A DNA stretch of 64,000 nucleotides, taken from assembly GCA_027627225.1 (NCBI GenBank), contig CM051024.1, forward strand, positions 77,551,504 to 77,615,503, given 5' to 3'. The stretch's first letter is position 1. Every line of letters starts with the position of its first letter. Under the pieces are notes generated by a model. It saw only the letters and a list, made by a program, of their open reading frames with translations, was not told where the DNA came from and did not search any database. Source of the DNA: Congeria kusceri (Eukaryota; Mollusca; Bivalvia; Myida; Dreissenidae). The position numbers and the translations under genes were made by a program. Shown piece after piece: positions 59,841 through 64,000 of this stretch.

Positions 59841-61322
59841 TTGTGAAAGTTTCGGAAAAAAGCAAGCTCTGAAAATTATATAAAAAGTAGCATCCACTAT
59901 ATTGTTAATATTAATAAAGCCGAGACTTTAAGGCATCCCGTGAAATATCCACACAACCATAAAATATTGTTCGCCGGAGCCCGCAATTTGACCTTGTATT
60001 AATACAATGTGCATATTTATATAGCATGTAAAACGCGCGTCATTTACTCAACAATGCCCCATTTATAATACTTGTTGAATAACTTTGTCTGTAAACACCG
60101 AACTAGACATTAGGAAGAAATGTATTTTAATTTGTCAGTTTATATCGTTACACAATACAAAACACAATAAATCATTTGTAACCACAATAACATATTTTAC
60201 ATCTTTTCAAACCGGTAGTATACCATTAGGTAGTGTTTTTACTCGCATATATCAATATGTAACAAGTATAAATGTATATAATCACGAAGTTACAAAACTT
60301 GCTCAGTACTATGTGTAGATCTTGTCAACATTAACCCGACACTGACCTTTATGCGTGCAAATTGTAATTTGTGTACCATTACGAATGATATAATGTCCGT
60401 ATTGATAGCGAGTAATATAGATTAAAGAAAAAAAGACTACATAGCTGTTTTAATGTCACTAAAATTGACCACCACGTGCACTAACAAAACTACGAATAAA
60501 TGACAAAATTCAAGGCAATATAGTTCACCTTATAAGAATGTTGGCCTACTATGATCGTAACGTGTAATGAATTACAAAGAGCAGATGAATTAGCGGTTAT
60601 AACATTTGGAGCAATGCAGAAATGTTATAGAAAAATGATTTAAATTTACATCGAATAGAACAAAAAGCACAGGACCACGATTGCCCGTGCAAAACACAAA
60701 TATACATAAACATCATTAAATATCGACACTCATACTAGCTAACGGGTAACAATTTAAGCAGTTAATAATGTCTTTCTCATTCATCCCAACACTAACGCAG
60801 TTGTGTCGTATTATGAATACTTTGAACATAATTATTTTTCATGCCTATATCACCACCACATTTCAAAATCAATCATGGTCACATTAAACATGTAAGCATG
60901 TGCTATTAAGAATATTAAAAATTGACAGTAGTTTCAATATATACTTTGGACACAATGCATTACATAAGAACATCATATACGAAAAAAAAAAACGTACGCA
61001 ATGAATGTATAGAAGGATATGGCTCGAGTTGGATATCGTTTTCTTGAATACCATTTTGTTATTAAACAATTTCAAGAATTGTGTTAGTAAGAGTTTTCTG
61101 GGTATCAGCTTTTTGACAACAACGCCTACATTTATGTAAATACGCTGATAAAATATATATGTGAAGTCTTTTAACGCTGACGACGTAATTTTACGCCTAT
61201 AATCGTCATGCGATAGGTCAGTCAAACAAAAAGTATCAAATAAAACGTTCAAACTTTTCTCTTCCACATGATCAGTAACCGACGGAAAACAATGTATTTG
61301 TTTGTGCACATCCCTTTTCACA
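59841..61322. other. 3' flank of the six-exon gene
   Basis: Probable 3' UTR and intergenic DNA. The 145-codon minus-strand frame at 60884-61321 lies directly after the gene's stop and has no family signal. Confidence 0.4.
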
Positions 61323-63870
61323 CTAACATTTGCTTGTAAGGTTTGGATGCTTCTTCAGCAAATCTCTCTTTTTTGCTGCACCTAGAAGGAAATATCAAAG
61401 CAGTTATTAAAATGTACTGTGATACGTATAATATAAATATAATAATTCTGGGTAACTCAACTGGTTTTATCATTTGAATACAGGCAAAATGACGAATTAT
61501 CTACTAGTATTCCATAATGTATTTTACAAGACCGCGTAAGTATGATTTCTTTGTTACAATAATGTATATAAAGCTTATAATTAAGCACGTGTTTCTACTT
61601 ATCTTTCTATTTCTGTCGTTTAGCGCTTAGTAAACAATCATACTTTTTTATTGTTGCACATTAAATAATGATATGAAATTTCGATTATTATATGCATACT
61701 CTTTTATCACCACAATTTCTGTAGAATTTTTCATTCACTAGATTTTGCCATTATAAAAATATAAATGAAAAAAGTACCCAGTGCACAGGCAGCTTGCATG
61801 GCTTTTAATGTGGAACGATGTAATACCGCACTACATTCCACATCGGCATTTTCATACGTTTCCCCTGTTAAGGATTGGAAGATAGCCGCCAATGCTTCAC
61901 GCAGAAGGACATGCTCCATGTAGGCTCCCACAAGACTAGTGATGTAAAACAAAATGTTTGTAACATTAAAAGAATCGATATGCAAAAGTACAATCTGGGC
62001 CGGTATTCACAAAGCTACTAAGGAAAATCGTAACTCAAGTTGCACTTACGGTAAATTTTCAGATTACATTTTCTATGCGAAAGGCAATGCTTTCTGCTTT
62101 CGAAATTATAAAATATTAATCACTTAAGCACTATTAACTTGTTAAAAACATTTTAAATTAAAAAGAAATAAGCATGAACTAGCCAGAGACTTGAGGAATT
62201 AAATGAGGTTAAGGAATTTCCTTAAATTTTCCCTAAGGAGCATTGTGAATACTGGCCTTGACTTTATGTGCAATTTTGATTGTCTCCGATAAATATGCAT
62301 AAATATAAGCCTTTTTTTTTAAAATATATGTCAATGACCAACATGTCATTAACGAAAAAAACATGGGAAAATACAAAATTCATCATTAAACATAAATCAT
62401 ATAAGTTTGTGTTTTGATAAGAGACACATGCTCACACAACTTACTATTTGTCTTCACTGAGTATTTCGACAAGTTGCTCGTCTTGAAGACCTCTGACTTG
62501 TCTCAGTGTGGAGAAGTATGGCTCACTAAGTATTAAAATTCATACACTTTAATAAAAAAATTAGAAAAGTTACAGGATTTGCATTTGCATATACCCAATA
62601 ACAAATATGCTAAATATTGTGTTGAAAAGCACATTTGATATAAAACTTCAGCACGTTTTTAGAGTTTAACGGTATTTTATCCATTATCCTTGGAATATGA
62701 GAAGATATATTATTAATTTATATGCTTATTTTAATTAAAAATGTGTTAGTAATATGCTGTACTCAAGTATCGACAGATTATTATTGTAAAACAACTGTGT
62801 CCCATTAACCAAAGTGTTCACATATCTCGGAATATGTGAGAGTAAATTCAACTCATGTATGTGATAGGAATTAAGCAATAAATATGAAAACAATAACCTT
62901 TCGATTTCCTCCAGAAATGTTTCCTGAATATAGAAGCGGACGCATTCTATAGCCTGTTAAAAGTAAAAACGCTTATATGAATATATGATACATTTACCTG
63001 TCTGTTGTAATACTATATTTCTGACTGCGGTTTCGCTTACGTAACTAAGCAACCATTTACAACACATTTATATATAATTATTTGCATTACGTTTTTTTTT
63101 TAAAAGGCTGCTAAGAGCCAATTATCAGACGCTAAAGAGAATGAACATGGTCATTAAAACTACATGGAAAATACATTATTCCGTTGGTACGCATGAATGT
63201 ATTTTGTTTTAAAAAAAAAACACTATACATTAACAATAATATATCATAAAATACAATATATTTGTCGAGAAAGATTTGAAATGCATTTGATAGGAAAAAT
63301 TTAGGAATAAAAGAGTTACGTTTAAGTCTCACCACGCAGCTAAAAACTGCCCACCCGTATCCGTGGGTTTGTGGTACCCCACCAGAACGGAACTTGTAGC
63401 TACTCTGAAGCCATGGAATATCTCCTCTACAAATAAAAAAAATATATTAATATTATGTTCTACCCTGCAAACATTGGAAATAAATTACTTGTATAACATG
63501 TATGTGCAGATTTGAACAAACTATAGTACACAAGTGTTTATAAGATATATTTTAGTATAGTGTTATATAAAGCCGACCGATTGCACAAAAAGGGGTCCAC
63601 CGCACCAATAGCGTATGGGCATGGTAAGATGAGCTTATTTCACATCTAATAAATAAAAAACAAAATTCATAGCAATTATTTTTCATTATGATTGATGACA
63701 ACCGGACAACCGGACAAAACGTTCATTTTAACTAAGGAACGCTAGCATTTTGTTATTTTGTTGCGTTCAATTATTCAAATTGATTGACTTGGCTTGTTTT
63801 AGAAGAATTATGTTTACCTGTCTGAACGATTCGACACAATTTGTTCAGTCCTTTCTAGTGCAGCTGCCAT
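61323..63870 (-). CDS. Six-exon gene, unrecognised protein of about 166 aa
   Basis: Exons 63818-63870, 63333-63426, 62898-62953, 62445-62525, 61778-61935 and 61323-61381 (minus). Every border is GT/AG and all phases agree: 501 nt from ATG to TAG. The start MAAALERTEQIVSNRSD follows an acceptor (TTTCTTTATAG) directly, so the ATG may be internal and a further 5' exon could lie outside the window. Segments: SSYKFRSGGVPQTHGYGW, AIECVRFYIQETFLEEI, EPYFSTLRQVRGLQDEQLVE, LVGAYMEHVLLREALAAIF, then a basic tail KKRDLLKKHPNLTSKC. Predicted mostly helical and soluble; no signal peptide or clear membrane span. I do not recognise the family. Confidence 0.65.
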
Positions 63871-64000
63871 CTATAAAGAAAACATAATATACAATTATCG
63901 ACTGGATGATCATTGACTATAGCCCATGTTACATCGGTGCGTGGGACGTTAGAGTCGCAGTCTGTTATGGCAGGCGTTTGATGTTATAATGGCATATCGC
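63871..64000 (-). other. Upstream of the first visible exon
   Basis: Either intron or promoter of the gene at 61323-63870. The acceptor-like TTTTCTTTATAG just before the ATG favours intron. Confidence 0.4.

Noticed and set aside
60884..61321. 145-codon minus-strand frame
   Set aside because: Directly after the stop of the six-exon gene, AT-rich, without family signal; treated as 3' UTR.

Overview
The window looks like nuclear DNA of an animal, most likely a bivalve mollusc. Genes are split by spliceosomal introns with GT/AG borders and consistent codon phase. Intergenic DNA is AT-rich and packed with transposons and tandem arrays. The repeat family starting TAGCTCGACT..., the 'ATGCCCCC...CTCTTGTTT' family, and lineage-expanded SWIM/YqaJ, DUF6589 and short RecQ proteins are what I associate with bivalves. 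The bivalve assignment is inference. No CRISPR array, operon, tRNA or rRNA gene was seen.

1-26 kb holds three host-type or formerly mobile genes. (a) A minus-strand SWIM zinc finger plus YqaJ-type PD-(D/E)XK nuclease gene (exons between 1 and 2855, cut by the window start). (b) A plus-strand six-exon gene for a DUF6589-type protein with a C2H2 finger (11055-18839), carrying an in-frame 57-bp tandem repeat of 10 copies. (c) A minus-strand two-exon RecQ-family helicase (20432-26098). Between (a) and (b) sits a complete pogo-like DNA transposon of about 6 kb (4213-10231) with 25-bp terminal inverted repeats (TIRs) and a TA target duplication. It has a long intact transposase ending in a PHD finger, and a second exon with a HIRAN-like domain. 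The RecQ intron holds an L1/Tx1-type LINE copy with a 17-bp target duplication and a poly(A) tail.

26-60 kb is mostly repeats. There are several Helentron/HINE-like elements with different bodies but a shared end plan: subterminal inverted repeat, short hairpin, then CTCTTGTT. There are satellite-like arrays of about 125, 166, 167 and 117 bp, a solo LTR whose empty site can be read from sister repeats, a TTAA-flanked MITE, a diverged segmental duplication (about 39.7-41.6 kb and 47.6-51.2 kb), and a hAT-like element at 45225-46919 containing a complete-looking four-exon mini-gene.

61.3-63.9 kb contains a minus-strand six-exon gene for a protein of about 166 residues that I do not recognise; all splice phases agree.

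Two conserved genes (YqaJ and DUF6589) each need a single-base frame change at or beside a run of A residues. This is either early decay or long-read homopolymer error.
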